A DNA stretch of 64,000 bases from Roseomonas haemaphysalidis (GTDB taxonomy: Bacteria; Pseudomonadota; Alphaproteobacteria; Acetobacterales; Acetobacteraceae). The translations under genes and the position numbers were made by a program. Numbering within the stretch: position 1 is the stretch's first letter; every line of letters begins with the position of its first letter. A model generated the notes under the pieces. That model searched no databases and was not told where the DNA came from. It saw only the letters and a program-made list of their open reading frames with translations. The DNA lies in assembly GCF_017355405.1 (NCBI RefSeq), contig NZ_CP061177.1:1657001-1721000 (forward strand). Reading direction: 5' to 3'. Below, in pieces: positions 51,543 to 60,327 of this stretch.

Positions 51543-52694
51543 CTATTGTGGCAGCGCCTGCCACTTGCCGTCCTTGATGACGGCCATCACCCGGGCGCGC
51601 GCGTCTTGGCCCACGTGGTCGGTGGCGGACATGGTGGCAACGCCGTTGACGTAGGTCACCTCGCGCAGGCCTTCCAGGGCGTCGCGCAACGCGGTGCGGA
51701 ATTCCGGCGTGCCGGGCTGGGCATTGCGCGCCGCCACCGGCACGGCGTTCTGCAGCAGAATGCCGGCGTCATAGGCGTAGGAGCCGAAGGCCGAAACGCT
51801 GCCCGCGCCATGCGCGGCCTCATAGGCGTCGCGGTATTGCGTGGCGACCTGTCGCGAGGGATGGGTGGCCGGCAACTGGTCCACCACCACCACGGGGCCG
51901 ACCGGCAGGATGGTGCCTTCCACGTCCCGCCCGCCGACGCGCAGGAAGTCGGCGTTCGCCACGCCGTGCGTCTGGTACATCGGGCCACGGAAGCCGCGCT
52001 CGCGCAGCGTCTTGGCCGGCAGTGCGGCGGGGGTGCCGGCGGAGATGATGAACACCGCGTCCGGCCGCGCCGAGGTCACCTTGAGCATCTGCCCCGTCAC
52101 GCTGGTGTCCGTGCGGGCATAGCGCTCGTCAGCCACGACGCGGATGCCGCGCTGCTCCAGCAGCGGCCGCATGATGCCGAGCCAGCCATCGCCATAGGAA
52201 TCGCTGACGCTAACTAGCGCCAGCGACTTCACGCCTGCGCCGGCCATGTGGTCGGCGACGGCGGTCGCCATCAGCGCGTCGTTCTGCGCGGTCTTGAACA
52301 CCCAGCGGCGACGGTCATCGACCGGCGAAACGATGGCGGCGGAGCCGGCCAGCGAGATCATCGGCACCCGCAGCTCGGCCGCCACCTCCACCATGGCGAT
52401 GGAGGCGGGGGTGACGGTGGAGCCGATGACGGCGTCCACCCGGTTGTCCGCCACCAGCTTGCGCATGTTGGCCACGGCGCGGGTGGTGTCCGATCCGTCG
52501 TCCAGCACGATCCATTCCACCGGCGTGCCGCCGAGGTCGCGCGGCAGGAGGCGGATGGAGCGGCCTTCGGGGATGCCGAGCGACGCACCCGGCCCGGTTT
52601 CGGAAATGACGACGCCGACCCGCACGGGTTCGGCCGCCTGGGCGGCGGTGCTCAGGCCAAGCGCCAGCGCCAGGCCGGCGGCGAGATTCCGCAT
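51543..52694 (-). CDS. livK: branched-chain-type ABC transporter substrate-binding protein
   Basis: This periplasmic binding protein of the LivJ/LivK family has 383 residues, a signal peptide ending near AAQAAEP (about 20-24) and the type I fold with VRVGVVISETGPGASLGIPE, DAVIGSTVTPASIAMVEVAAE, FIISAGTPAALPAKTLRERG and FGSYAYDAGILLQNAV. Members bind branched-chain amino acids but also aromatic acids, urea or amides. It heads the liv operon. A start at 52730 is possible but the ATG at 52694 begins at the leader. The divergent region with tetR holds operator-like motif copy 3. Confidence 0.92.
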   Translation of the reverse strand: MRNLAAGLALALGLSTAAQAAEPVRVGVVISETGPGASLGIPEGRSIRLLPRDLGGTPVEWIVLDDGSDTTRAVANMRKLVADNRVDAVIGSTVTPASIAMVEVAAELRVPMISLAGSAAIVSPVDDRRRWVFKTAQNDALMATAVADHMAGAGVKSLALVSVSDSYGDGWLGIMRPLLEQRGIRVVADERYARTDTSVTGQMLKVTSARPDAVFIISAGTPAALPAKTLRERGFRGPMYQTHGVANADFLRVGGRDVEGTILPVGPVVVVDQLPATHPSRQVATQYRDAYEAAHGAGSVSAFGSYAYDAGILLQNAVPVAARNAQPGTPEFRTALRDALEGLREVTYVNGVATMSATDHVGQDARARVMAVIKDGKWQALPQ

Positions 52695-52780
52695 CGGTTT
52701 CCAACCCCATTCTTGGACGCCGGGGCTCATGCGGCCCCGGTCTGTTGTGGTTCCCCCGCCGGGGCGGAGATGCGAAAGAA

Positions 52781-52800
52781 TTGACCAGCCGGTCGGTCAA
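52781..52800. promoter_or_regulatory. TetR-type operator-like motif, copy 3 (livK / tetR)
   Basis: TTGACCAGCCGGTCGGTCAA, with inverted ends TTGACC / GGTCAA. It lies between the divergent livK and tetR genes, the usual place of a TetR autoregulatory operator. It matches the copies at 30700 and 37736 in spacing and at most positions. Confidence 0.7.
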
Positions 52801-52900
52801 AGCAAGGGCTTTCCAACCGCTTCGCGGGGTTGCATTCGCCGACCGGGCGACCGCTTAATCCGTCGCGAAGGGCGGCGGAGCATGCCCCGGGGGAAGCCGC

Positions 52901-53503
52901 ATGGCACGCACACGGGCGGACGATTACGACGAAAAGCGGCGCCAGATCCTGAAGGCCTCGGCCCGGCTGTTCGCGCGCCACGGCTTCACCGGCACCTCCA
53001 TCACCATGGTGGCCAAGGCCTGCGGGGCGTCCAAGGCGCTGCTGTACCATTACTACGCGTCCAAGGACGACGTGCTGTTCGACATCCTGCAGCTGCACCT
53101 GCAAACGCTGCTGGACACGGTGGAGCGCGCGGCGGCGGCGGCGGCCGAGCCGCGTGCCAGGCTGCACGCCTTGTCGGCGGCGCTGCTCGACACCTATCGC
53201 GACGCGGATGCCGAGCATCAGATCCAGATCGCCAACCTGCAGCTTCTGCCGGCCGACAAGCAGGACGCATTGCGCGCGCTGGAGCGGCAGATCGTCGCCG
53301 TCTTCGCGGCGGCGATCGCCGCCGCCGTGCCGGACGCGCGGCAGGGCGTGCTGAAGCCGCTGACCATGTCGCTGTTCGGCATGCTGAACTGGAGCTACCT
53401 GTGGTTCCGCGACGGCCGTGGCATGACGCGCGAAGCCTATGCGCGCTTTGCCACGGACATGCTGCTGGCCGGCGCCGCGCCGGCGATGGAGGGACTGGAA
53501 TGA
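52901..53503 (+). CDS. TetR/AcrR-family transcriptional regulator
   Basis: The 200-residue regulator has an N-terminal TetR helix-turn-helix (RQILKASARLFARHGFTGTS, then ITMVAKACGASKALLYHYYASKDDV) and a helical ligand-binding domain with FGMLNWSYLWFRDGRGM near the end. It is divergent from the liv operon, and its own promoter region has a likely operator copy. The same motif near paa genes makes it a candidate regulator of phenylacetate catabolism, like TetR-type regulators of CoA-thioester pathways. The ligand is unknown. The downstream SDR gene begins three bases after its stop. Confidence 0.92.
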   Translation: MARTRADDYDEKRRQILKASARLFARHGFTGTSITMVAKACGASKALLYHYYASKDDVLFDILQLHLQTLLDTVERAAAAAAEPRARLHALSAALLDTYRDADAEHQIQIANLQLLPADKQDALRALERQIVAVFAAAIAAAVPDARQGVLKPLTMSLFGMLNWSYLWFRDGRGMTREAYARFATDMLLAGAAPAMEGLE

Positions 53504-53506
53504 ACC

Positions 53507-54262
53507 ATGCCTGACCCCGGCACCAAGGTGGCCCTGATCACCGGGGCCGGAACCGGCATCGGCCGGGCCACGGCCGCGCGCTTCCGCGCCGCCGGCTGGA
53601 ACCTCGCCCTCGGCTGCTTCGGCGCTGATGAGCTGGCGGAGGTGGAGCGCGATGCCGCTGCCCTGGCGCTGCTTTGCGACGTCAGCGACGACGCGCAGTG
53701 CCGCGCCGCCGCGGCGGCCGTGCAGGCGCGCTTCGGGCGGCTGGATGCCCTGGTCAACAGCGCCGGCACCACGCGGCTGGTGCCGCATGCCGAGCTCGAT
53801 GCGCTGGACGCCGCCGAGTTCCACCGGCTCTACGCCGTCAACACCATCGGGCCGTTCCAGATGGTGCGGGCCTGCGCGCCCCTGCTGGCGGCGGGCGAGG
53901 GTGGCTCGGCGGTGATCGTGTCGTCCTACGGCGCCATGCTCGGCACCGGCTCCTCCATCGCCTATGCGGCGTCCAAGGGCGCGGTGAACACCATGACCAT
54001 GTCACTGGCCCGCGTGCTGGCGCCCCAGGTGCGCGTCAACGCCGTGTGCCCGGCGCTGGTGGACACCGACCTGATCCAGCGGCTGGACAAGGACGTCTTC
54101 GCCGCCCGCCGTGCCCGGCAGGTGGAGCGCGCGCCCCTGCAAAAGGTGGCGAGCGCGGAGGAGGTGGCCGAGACCATCTTCTTTCTGTCCGCGCAGGACC
54201 GGCTGATGACGGGCGAGATCATCAACCTGACCTGCGGCGTCCACCTGCTGGGAGACGCCTGA
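53507..54262 (+). CDS. short-chain dehydrogenase/reductase
   Basis: The 251-residue SDR has the cofactor motif TGAGTGIG near residue 13, NSAGTT, the catalytic Ser in VIVSSYGAMLG, the YAASK motif with Tyr and Lys, and a classical C terminus. The substrate cannot be told. It starts three bases after the tetR stop and is likely co-transcribed with it, so it probably falls under the same control. It converges on hyuB. Confidence 0.9.
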   Translation: MPDPGTKVALITGAGTGIGRATAARFRAAGWNLALGCFGADELAEVERDAAALALLCDVSDDAQCRAAAAAVQARFGRLDALVNSAGTTRLVPHAELDALDAAEFHRLYAVNTIGPFQMVRACAPLLAAGEGGSAVIVSSYGAMLGTGSSIAYAASKGAVNTMTMSLARVLAPQVRVNAVCPALVDTDLIQRLDKDVFAARRARQVERAPLQKVASAEEVAETIFFLSAQDRLMTGEIINLTCGVHLLGDA

Positions 54263-54266
54263 GCGC

Positions 54267-55913
54267 TCAGACGTCCTCCAGCCCATAGATCTCCCGCGCC
54301 GCTTCCGCCGAGATGCGGTCCTCGCGCAGGTCGCGCCGCACCAGCGCCCGGTCGCGCAGGCGCGGGTCGCCGTAGCCGCCGCCGGCGGCGCCCAGCATGC
54401 CGATGGACTGCCCCGGCTGCAGGATGCCGGCGCGGCGGTTCAGCGGCGCGGCACCCTCGCTCAGTTCCACGCGCCCCGTCATGCCGGGCAGCCCGCCATC
54501 CAGCCCGAAGGGCGGCACCACGTTGTTGGTGCCGCCTGCCGAAACGGTGGCGACATGGTCCAGCACGCGGATCTGCCGGCGCATGCACATGCCGCCACGG
54601 AACCGCCCGGCACCGCCGGAATCGCGCACCAGCTCGTAGCGCTCCACCATCACCGGGTGCTCGGTTTCCAGCGCCTCGATCGGCAGGTTGGCGGTGTTGG
54701 TGGTGTTCACCTGCACGCCGTCCAGCCCGTCCTGCGCGAAGCGCGCACCCATGCCGCCGCCGCACATCTCATTGTACACGTAGAAGCGGCCGGTGCGCGG
54801 GTGCTGGCCGCTGGTGGTCAGCAGCGTGCCGCCGGTGGAGGCCGCTGCCACCCGTTCCGGAATGGTCCGCGACAGGGCCGCGAAGATCATGTCCACCAGC
54901 CGCTGCGCGATGTCGGTGCGGCTGTAGACCGCCGCCGGCGCCGTGGCGTTCAGCACGCTGCCCAGCGGCGCCGTGACATGGATGGGGCGGTGGAAGCCGG
55001 CGTTGGCGGGCGTGTCCGGGTCCACCAGCACCTTGACCGCGAAGTAGACGGTGGCCTGCAGCGCGGTCAGCACCATGTTGATGCCGGCCCGCACCTGCGG
55101 CGGCGCCTCGGGGAAGTCGAAGAAGATCTCCTCGCCCCGCACCTCGACGCGCACGCGCAGGTCGAGGACCTGGTCCACCAGATTGCTGTCGAAGTCGTGG
55201 CGGAACTCATAGACGCCATCGGGAATGGTGCTGATGCCGGCGCGGGTCTTGCGCTCGGCGTAGTCCAGCACCTTGCTGGCGGCGATGCGCACCACCTCGG
55301 GCCCGTACTTGTCGCACAGCGCCTGGAAGCGCTGCACGCCCAGGCGGTTGGCGGCCATCTGCGCGCGGAAGTCGTTGATGCGCTCGCGCGGCACCTGGCA
55401 GTTCAGCAGTACCAGGTCCATGACGTCCTGCTGCAGCACGCCCTCGCGGTACAACCGCACGGGCGGGATGCGCAGGCCTTCCTGGAAGATGTGCGCGTGG
55501 CCGCGGTCCACGAAGTCGGAATGATGCGCCAGGTTGGTGACCCAGGCGACCAGCACGCCGCCATGGAAGATCGGCTCCAGGAAGACGATGTCGTTGAGGT
55601 GCGTGCCGCCGCCGGTATGCGCGTCGTTGCCGATGAACACGTCCCCCGGCCGCACCGTGGACAGGTCGTGGTGCCGGAAGACGTAGTCGGTGATGCCGAG
55701 CAGCGAGCCGAGATGGATCGGGATCAGTTCCGCCTGCGCGATGATGCGGCCGGTGGCGTCGAACAGCGCGGTGGAGCAGTCCTGCCGTTCCTTGATGTTG
55801 GTGGAATAGGCGGCGCGGATGATCGCCTTGCCCATCTCCTCGACAATGGTGGCCAGCGCGCTGCCGATCACCTCCACGGTGATGGGGTCGACGCTGTGCG
55901 GGGCGGCGTCCAT
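54267..55913 (-). CDS. hyuB: hydantoinase B / oxoprolinase family subunit
   Basis: The 548-residue protein is the B subunit of an ATP-dependent hydantoinase/5-oxoprolinase/acetone-carboxylase-type enzyme. Family segments seen are DPITVEVIGSALATIVEEMG, FIGNDAHTGGGTHLNDIVF, QVPRERINDFRAQMAANRLG and GGGMGARFAQDGLDGVQ. It pairs with HyuA, whose gene ends three bases upstream of its ATG. The pair hydrolyses a cyclic amide or lactam with ATP; which one is unknown. It lies at the end of an operon with a peptide-type binding protein. Confidence 0.93.
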   Translation of the reverse strand: MDAAPHSVDPITVEVIGSALATIVEEMGKAIIRAAYSTNIKERQDCSTALFDATGRIIAQAELIPIHLGSLLGITDYVFRHHDLSTVRPGDVFIGNDAHTGGGTHLNDIVFLEPIFHGGVLVAWVTNLAHHSDFVDRGHAHIFQEGLRIPPVRLYREGVLQQDVMDLVLLNCQVPRERINDFRAQMAANRLGVQRFQALCDKYGPEVVRIAASKVLDYAERKTRAGISTIPDGVYEFRHDFDSNLVDQVLDLRVRVEVRGEEIFFDFPEAPPQVRAGINMVLTALQATVYFAVKVLVDPDTPANAGFHRPIHVTAPLGSVLNATAPAAVYSRTDIAQRLVDMIFAALSRTIPERVAAASTGGTLLTTSGQHPRTGRFYVYNEMCGGGMGARFAQDGLDGVQVNTTNTANLPIEALETEHPVMVERYELVRDSGGAGRFRGGMCMRRQIRVLDHVATVSAGGTNNVVPPFGLDGGLPGMTGRVELSEGAAPLNRRAGILQPGQSIGMLGAAGGGYGDPRLRDRALVRRDLREDRISAEAAREIYGLEDV

Positions 55914-55916
55914 GAC

Positions 55917-57995
55917 TCAGTTCCCGATCATCAGGTTCAGGTGGGCGTCCACGGTGGCGACCTGCCCGGGCAGCACCAGCGTGGTGGAATCCATCTGGTC
56001 GATCACGGCGGGGCCGGCGACGGCGTGGCCGGGCGCCAGCTTCTCGCGGTCGTAGAGCGGGCAGGTCGTGAAGCCGCCGGCTTCCGGCAGCCAGACCTCG
56101 CGGTGGCCGGTGACGGCGGCGGAGGCCGGCGTCGTGGCGGCGGGCGGCGCGGGCAGCTCCGCCTTGGGCACCAGCCCCACGGCTTCCAGCCGCAGCGTGG
56201 TCACCTGCACCGGTTCCTCTTCCGCCACGTAGCCATAGACCTGCCTGTGCGCGGCCTCGAAGCCGGCGCGCAGCGCAGCGATGGCGGCGGCGTCGATCGG
56301 CCCGGCGGGGCAGGGCACGGTCAGCTCGTAGCCCTGGCCGCCGTAGCGCATGTCCACCGCGCGCAGCACCTGCCGGCGGTCGTCGCCGATGCCTTCCTGC
56401 GCGAACCAGTCCCCGGCTCGCGCTTCCAGCTGCGCGAGGGCCGCCTCCAGGCCCGGCGCGCCCGCCTCGTCCAGCGGTTGCAGGCGGGTGAGGGACAGGT
56501 TGGTGCGCAGGTCGGTCAGCAGCAGGCCCAGCGCGCACATGATGCCGGGGTTCTTCGGCACCATCACGCGCGGGATGTCCAGCTCCCGCGCCAGCCGCGC
56601 GGCGTGGATCGGGCCGGCGCCGCCGAAGGCCAGCATGGCGTAGTCGCGCGGGTCGTAGCCGCGTTCCACCGAGATCACCCGGATCGCCTTGGCCATGTTG
56701 GCGATCACCACGCTGATGATGCCCTGGGCGGTGGCCATCACCTCCATGCCCAGCCGGTCCGCCAGCCGCTGGATGGCGGCGCGAGCGCGAGACTGGTCGA
56801 TCGCCATGCGGCCGTTCAGCAGATGCGTCGGGTTCAGCACCTGCAGCACGACGTTGGCATCCGTCACCGTCGCCTCCTCGTTGCCGCGGCCGTAGCACAC
56901 GGGGCCCGGGTCGGCGCCGGCGCTGCGCGGCCCCACCTTCAACAGCCCGCCGGCGTCGACATAGGCGATGGAGCCGCCGCCGGCGCCCACCGTATGGATG
57001 TCGAGCATCGGCAGCTTCAGCGGATAGCCGTGCACCGACATGTCGTTGGCCATGGACGGCCGCCCCCGGTCGATCAGCGAGACATCGGTGGAGGTGCCGC
57101 CCATGTCGAAGGTGATCAGGTTCTCCTGCCCCGACAGGCGGCCGATCGCCAGCGCGCCCATCACCCCCGCCGCCGGGCCGGACAGCACCGTGCGCGCCGG
57201 AAAATTCTGGGCGACTTCGGAAGAAATGACGCCGCCGTTGCTTTGCGTCAGATGCGCCTTGGCTTCCACCCCGATCGCCGCCAGCCGCGGCTGCAGGCGG
57301 CGCAGATACGAGCGCATGATGGGGCCGAGATAGGCGTTCACCACCGTGGTGGACAGCCGCTCGTATTCGCGGAACTCGGGCGCGACCTCGTGGCTGACGC
57401 TGATAAAGGCGTCCGGCATCTCCTGTTCCAGGATGCGCCGCACCGCCTCCTCGTGCGCCGGCTCGATGTAGGAGAACAGAAAGCACACGGCGACGGTCGC
57501 GATGCCTTCGGCCTTGAGCTTGCGCGCGGCCGCGCGGACATCCTCCTCGTTCAGCGGCGTCTCGATGCGGCCGTCGAACATCACCCGCTCGCGCACCTCC
57601 AGCCGCTTGTCGCGCTTGGCCAGGATCTCCGGCTTGCGGGTTTGCAGGTCGTACAGGCTGTCGCGCTTCTGGCGGCGCAGCTCCAGCAGGTCGCGGAAGC
57701 CGGCGGTGGTGATCAGCCCGGCCTCGGTGCCGCGCCCGGTGATCAGCGCGTTGGTGGCGACGGTTGTGCCGTGGCCGAAGTAGCTGACCTCCACCTCGCG
57801 CCCGGTGCCGCGCGCGACCTCCCCCATGCCCTGTTCGATGCCGGTGGCGATGCCGAGGCTGGGGTCGCCCGGCGTGCTGCTGACCTTCCAGACATGGATG
57901 CGGCCGCTGTGCTCGTCATACATGCAGACATCGGTGAAGGTGCCGCCGGAATCGACGCCGACGCGCAGGCGGGCGGCGGTGTGTGCAGTGCTCAC
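55917..57995 (-). CDS. hyuA: hydantoinase A / oxoprolinase family subunit
   Basis: The 692-residue ATP-binding A subunit has an actin-like fold: the first phosphate loop GVDSGGTFTDV near residue 12, then FGHGTTVATNALI, GVISSEVAQNFPARTVLSGPAAG and FDMGGTSTDVS, and GAGGGSIAYVDAGG. GTG at 57995 is chosen because it begins just before the first motif; an upstream TTG in the same frame is possible. It is translated between the binding-protein gene (12 bases upstream) and hyuB, so binding protein, hyuA and hyuB form one operon. Confidence 0.93.
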   Translation of the reverse strand: MSTAHTAARLRVGVDSGGTFTDVCMYDEHSGRIHVWKVSSTPGDPSLGIATGIEQGMGEVARGTGREVEVSYFGHGTTVATNALITGRGTEAGLITTAGFRDLLELRRQKRDSLYDLQTRKPEILAKRDKRLEVRERVMFDGRIETPLNEEDVRAAARKLKAEGIATVAVCFLFSYIEPAHEEAVRRILEQEMPDAFISVSHEVAPEFREYERLSTTVVNAYLGPIMRSYLRRLQPRLAAIGVEAKAHLTQSNGGVISSEVAQNFPARTVLSGPAAGVMGALAIGRLSGQENLITFDMGGTSTDVSLIDRGRPSMANDMSVHGYPLKLPMLDIHTVGAGGGSIAYVDAGGLLKVGPRSAGADPGPVCYGRGNEEATVTDANVVLQVLNPTHLLNGRMAIDQSRARAAIQRLADRLGMEVMATAQGIISVVIANMAKAIRVISVERGYDPRDYAMLAFGGAGPIHAARLARELDIPRVMVPKNPGIMCALGLLLTDLRTNLSLTRLQPLDEAGAPGLEAALAQLEARAGDWFAQEGIGDDRRQVLRAVDMRYGGQGYELTVPCPAGPIDAAAIAALRAGFEAAHRQVYGYVAEEEPVQVTTLRLEAVGLVPKAELPAPPAATTPASAAVTGHREVWLPEAGGFTTCPLYDREKLAPGHAVAGPAVIDQMDSTTLVLPGQVATVDAHLNLMIGN

Positions 57996-58006
57996 GGATC
58001 GGTCTT

Positions 58007-59509
58007 TCAACGGGGCGTCATGTCGAAGGCGCGCACCCAGTCGTCGCCGCGCGCCTGCCACTGGATGTCGCGCCGCTCGGCATAGGTGATGGGCGGGAAG
58101 AACAGGAAGATGTTGGGCGATGCCTCGCACAGCTGCGCGGTCAGCTCGCGGTACAATGCCTCGCGCTTGGCGGGATCGGTGGTGGAGCGGGCGGCCACCG
58201 CGCGCCGGTTGTATCCGGCGTTGGGCCAGAAGGATTGCGGGTTGCCTTCCTCCCAGAAGTTCAGCAGCCCGGCGGCATCCAGCGTCGGCCAGGCGAGGCC
58301 GAAATAGGCGGCGTCGCCCAGGTTGCGCTGGTTGATGAACTTGCTCATCCAGGCACCGAACTCGATCTCGCGGATCGACACGTTGACGCCGATCTCGCTG
58401 AGCTGGGCGGCGACGATCTGGCTGATGTCCTGCGCCTGCAGGTAGCGACCGGTCGGCACCTCCAGCTCCATGGACAGGCCGCGCGGAAAGCCGGCCTCGG
58501 CCAGCAGCTTCCTGGCCGCCGCCGGGTCATAGGGGATCGGCTTTAACACCGGGTTGAAGCCGAAATAGGCCGGGGACAGCGGCTGGCAGGCGGCCACCTG
58601 GCCCAGCCCGCCCATCAGCGCCTGGTTGATGCCCTCCTTGTCCACCGCCAGGTTCAGCGCGCGCCACAGCTTGGCATTGTCCTGGAACGGCGGGCGGGCG
58701 GCGTTGAGCTTGACGAACATCACCCGCGTGCTGGGCACGGAGCCGGCACGCGCGCGGCTGCTGCGGTTCACCCGCTCCAGCTCCGACACCGGCAGGGCGG
58801 TGGCGAAGTCGATGTCGCCGGCCAGGATGGCGGCCACGCGCGCGCTGTCTTCCGGCATGATGCGAAAGGTCACGCGCTCGAAAGCGGGCTTCTCGCCCCA
58901 GTAGTCGGGGCGCGCCGTCAGCACCACGCGGTCGCCGGAGGCGAAGCGTTCCAGCGCATAGGGACCGCTGCCGAGCGCCGAAACATTGGCGTTGTTGTCC
59001 GCCGTCCATTTCGGCGGCATCAGAAAGAACATGCCCATCTGCGCCGGCAGGTCGGGGTAGGGCGTGCGGGTGAGGAACTCCACCACCGTGGGGCTGACCA
59101 CGCGCACCTCGGCGATGTTGGCGAACCAGGGGCGGTTGCGTGCGGCCGTGGCCGGGTCCAGCACGCGGGCCACGTTCCACTTCACCGCCTCGGCGTCGAG
59201 CTTCTCGCCGTTGGGAAAGGTGACGCCCTCGCGCAGCGTGAACCGCCAAGTGGTGTCGTCCACCGCTTCCCACCGGGTCGCGAGCCCGGGCCGCAGCTTC
59301 AGGTCCGGCCCGCGGTCGACCAGCGGGGTGTAGAGATGCGCGATGACGCTGAGGTCGGTGCCGACCGTGTTGGTCTTGTCCGGGTCCAGCGTATTGACGT
59401 TGCCGGGCAGCGCGATGGTCAGCTCGCGCGCCATGGCATTGCCGCATGCGGCGGCGAGCGACAGCAGCAGGGCGGCCGAGAACCGGGCCAGGGGGGGCAG
59501 GGACGCCAT
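58007..59509 (-). CDS. peptide/opine-type ABC transporter substrate-binding protein (SBP family 5)
   Basis: The 500-residue periplasmic binding protein has a signal peptide with a Cys near residue 22 (SLAAACGNA) that could be a lipoprotein cleavage site. The SBP_bac_5 body includes ALPGNVNTLDPDKTNTVGTD, WRFTLREGVTFPNGEKLDAE, GSGPYALERF and LWRALNLAVDKEGINQAL. The ATG at 59509 begins at the leader. It heads the minus-strand operon with hyuA and hyuB and is divergent from gntR-odh-dppBCD. The matching permeases and ATPase are therefore on the other strand of the same locus. Confidence 0.92.
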   Translation of the reverse strand: MASLPPLARFSAALLLSLAAACGNAMARELTIALPGNVNTLDPDKTNTVGTDLSVIAHLYTPLVDRGPDLKLRPGLATRWEAVDDTTWRFTLREGVTFPNGEKLDAEAVKWNVARVLDPATAARNRPWFANIAEVRVVSPTVVEFLTRTPYPDLPAQMGMFFLMPPKWTADNNANVSALGSGPYALERFASGDRVVLTARPDYWGEKPAFERVTFRIMPEDSARVAAILAGDIDFATALPVSELERVNRSSRARAGSVPSTRVMFVKLNAARPPFQDNAKLWRALNLAVDKEGINQALMGGLGQVAACQPLSPAYFGFNPVLKPIPYDPAAARKLLAEAGFPRGLSMELEVPTGRYLQAQDISQIVAAQLSEIGVNVSIREIEFGAWMSKFINQRNLGDAAYFGLAWPTLDAAGLLNFWEEGNPQSFWPNAGYNRRAVAARSTTDPAKREALYRELTAQLCEASPNIFLFFPPITYAERRDIQWQARGDDWVRAFDMTPR

Positions 59510-59539
59510 CTCCACATTCTCCACTTGCGCAGCATGACC

Positions 59540-59551
59540 ATTGGCGCCAAT
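59540..59551. promoter_or_regulatory. 12-bp palindrome in the hyu/gntR divergent promoter region
   Basis: ATTGGCGCCAAT is a perfect palindrome 31 bases upstream of the binding-protein start. A second palindrome lies 27 bases away centre to centre (59566-59579). Candidate operator. Confidence 0.5.
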
Positions 59552-59565
59552 CCTGATGCCGATGT

Positions 59566-59579
59566 CAAACGGCCGTTTG
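59566..59579. promoter_or_regulatory. 14-bp palindrome in the hyu/gntR divergent promoter region
   Basis: CAAACGGCCGTTTG is a perfect palindrome about 60 bases upstream of the gntR start. Position between divergent operons and beside a GntR-family gene makes it the best candidate operator of that regulator. Confidence 0.55.
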
Positions 59580-59638
59580 CGATGCCGCGTGGCGGGGGCG
59601 GGGTGCGCCGCCGCCATGCAGCCGCTAAGGATCACCTG

Positions 59639-60307
59639 ATGCAACAGGCAGGGACAGCGACGATGGCGGAAGGCGGCGCGGGGCATCGGACCGGCGACCT
59701 GGCGGCGCGGATCGAGGCGGACATCAACGTCGGCCATCTGGGCACCGGTGCCTGGCTCAAGCAAATCGACCTGGAAGGGCGCTACGGCTGCACGCGCATC
59801 GACCTGCGGCAGGCGCTGGACCGCTTGGCCAACAAGGGGCTGGTGCGGCTGGTGGCCAACCGCGGCTATCGCGTGGCGGAGATGGAGCCGCACCGGCTGG
59901 CGGAGATCCTGGAACTTCGCGCGGTGGTGGAAACCGCCGCCGTGCTGCGCGTGCTGGGCCGCCCCGGGCCCGCCGACCTCGACGCGCTGGAGCCGCTGGC
60001 CGCCGACTTCGCCCATGCCGTCGCCCACGGCACGGTGGTGGAGCAGGAGGCGACCAACCGCGCCTTTCACGCGGCGCTGCTCGGCCATTGCCCGAACCGC
60101 GAGATGGTGGCGACGGTGTTTGAGCTGCGCTCCCGCGTGCCGGCCGCCGTGACGCGGCAAAAGAACACCCAGGCGATCCTGGAGCGCACGGCGCGCGAGC
60201 ATGTCGTGATGATCGACTGCCTGCGCCGCCAGGATGCGGAGGGGCTGCGCGCGGTGACGCGCAGCCACATCCTGGGCGATGTCGAGCAGATCCTGGCCGA
60301 GGCCTGA
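59639..60307 (+). CDS. GntR-family regulator, FadR/FCD type
   Basis: The 222-residue regulator has a winged-helix N terminus (CTRIDLRQALDRLANKGLVR, then LVANRGYRVAEM) and a helical FCD ligand domain with ILELRAVVETAAVLRVLG and the metal-site-type histidines in NRAFHAALLGH and REHVVMIDCLRR. Such proteins sense organic acids or related metabolites. It is divergent from the binding protein-hyuA-hyuB operon and is first in gntR - odh - dppBCD. The ATG at 59639 has AAGGAT upstream; longer in-frame starts would cross the promoter palindromes. Confidence 0.92.
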   Translation: MQQAGTATMAEGGAGHRTGDLAARIEADINVGHLGTGAWLKQIDLEGRYGCTRIDLRQALDRLANKGLVRLVANRGYRVAEMEPHRLAEILELRAVVETAAVLRVLGRPGPADLDALEPLAADFAHAVAHGTVVEQEATNRAFHAALLGHCPNREMVATVFELRSRVPAAVTRQKNTQAILERTAREHVVMIDCLRRQDAEGLRAVTRSHILGDVEQILAEA

Positions 60308-60327
60308 AGCGAAGAACGGAGCCGCCC

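Noticed and set aside
54555..58085. Very long open frame (about 1170 codons) on the plus strand across hyuB and hyuA
   Set aside because: It lies antisense to two genes with clear family motifs. Its translation is rich in His, Gln, Gly and Ala without domain sense. It is a GC-bias shadow.
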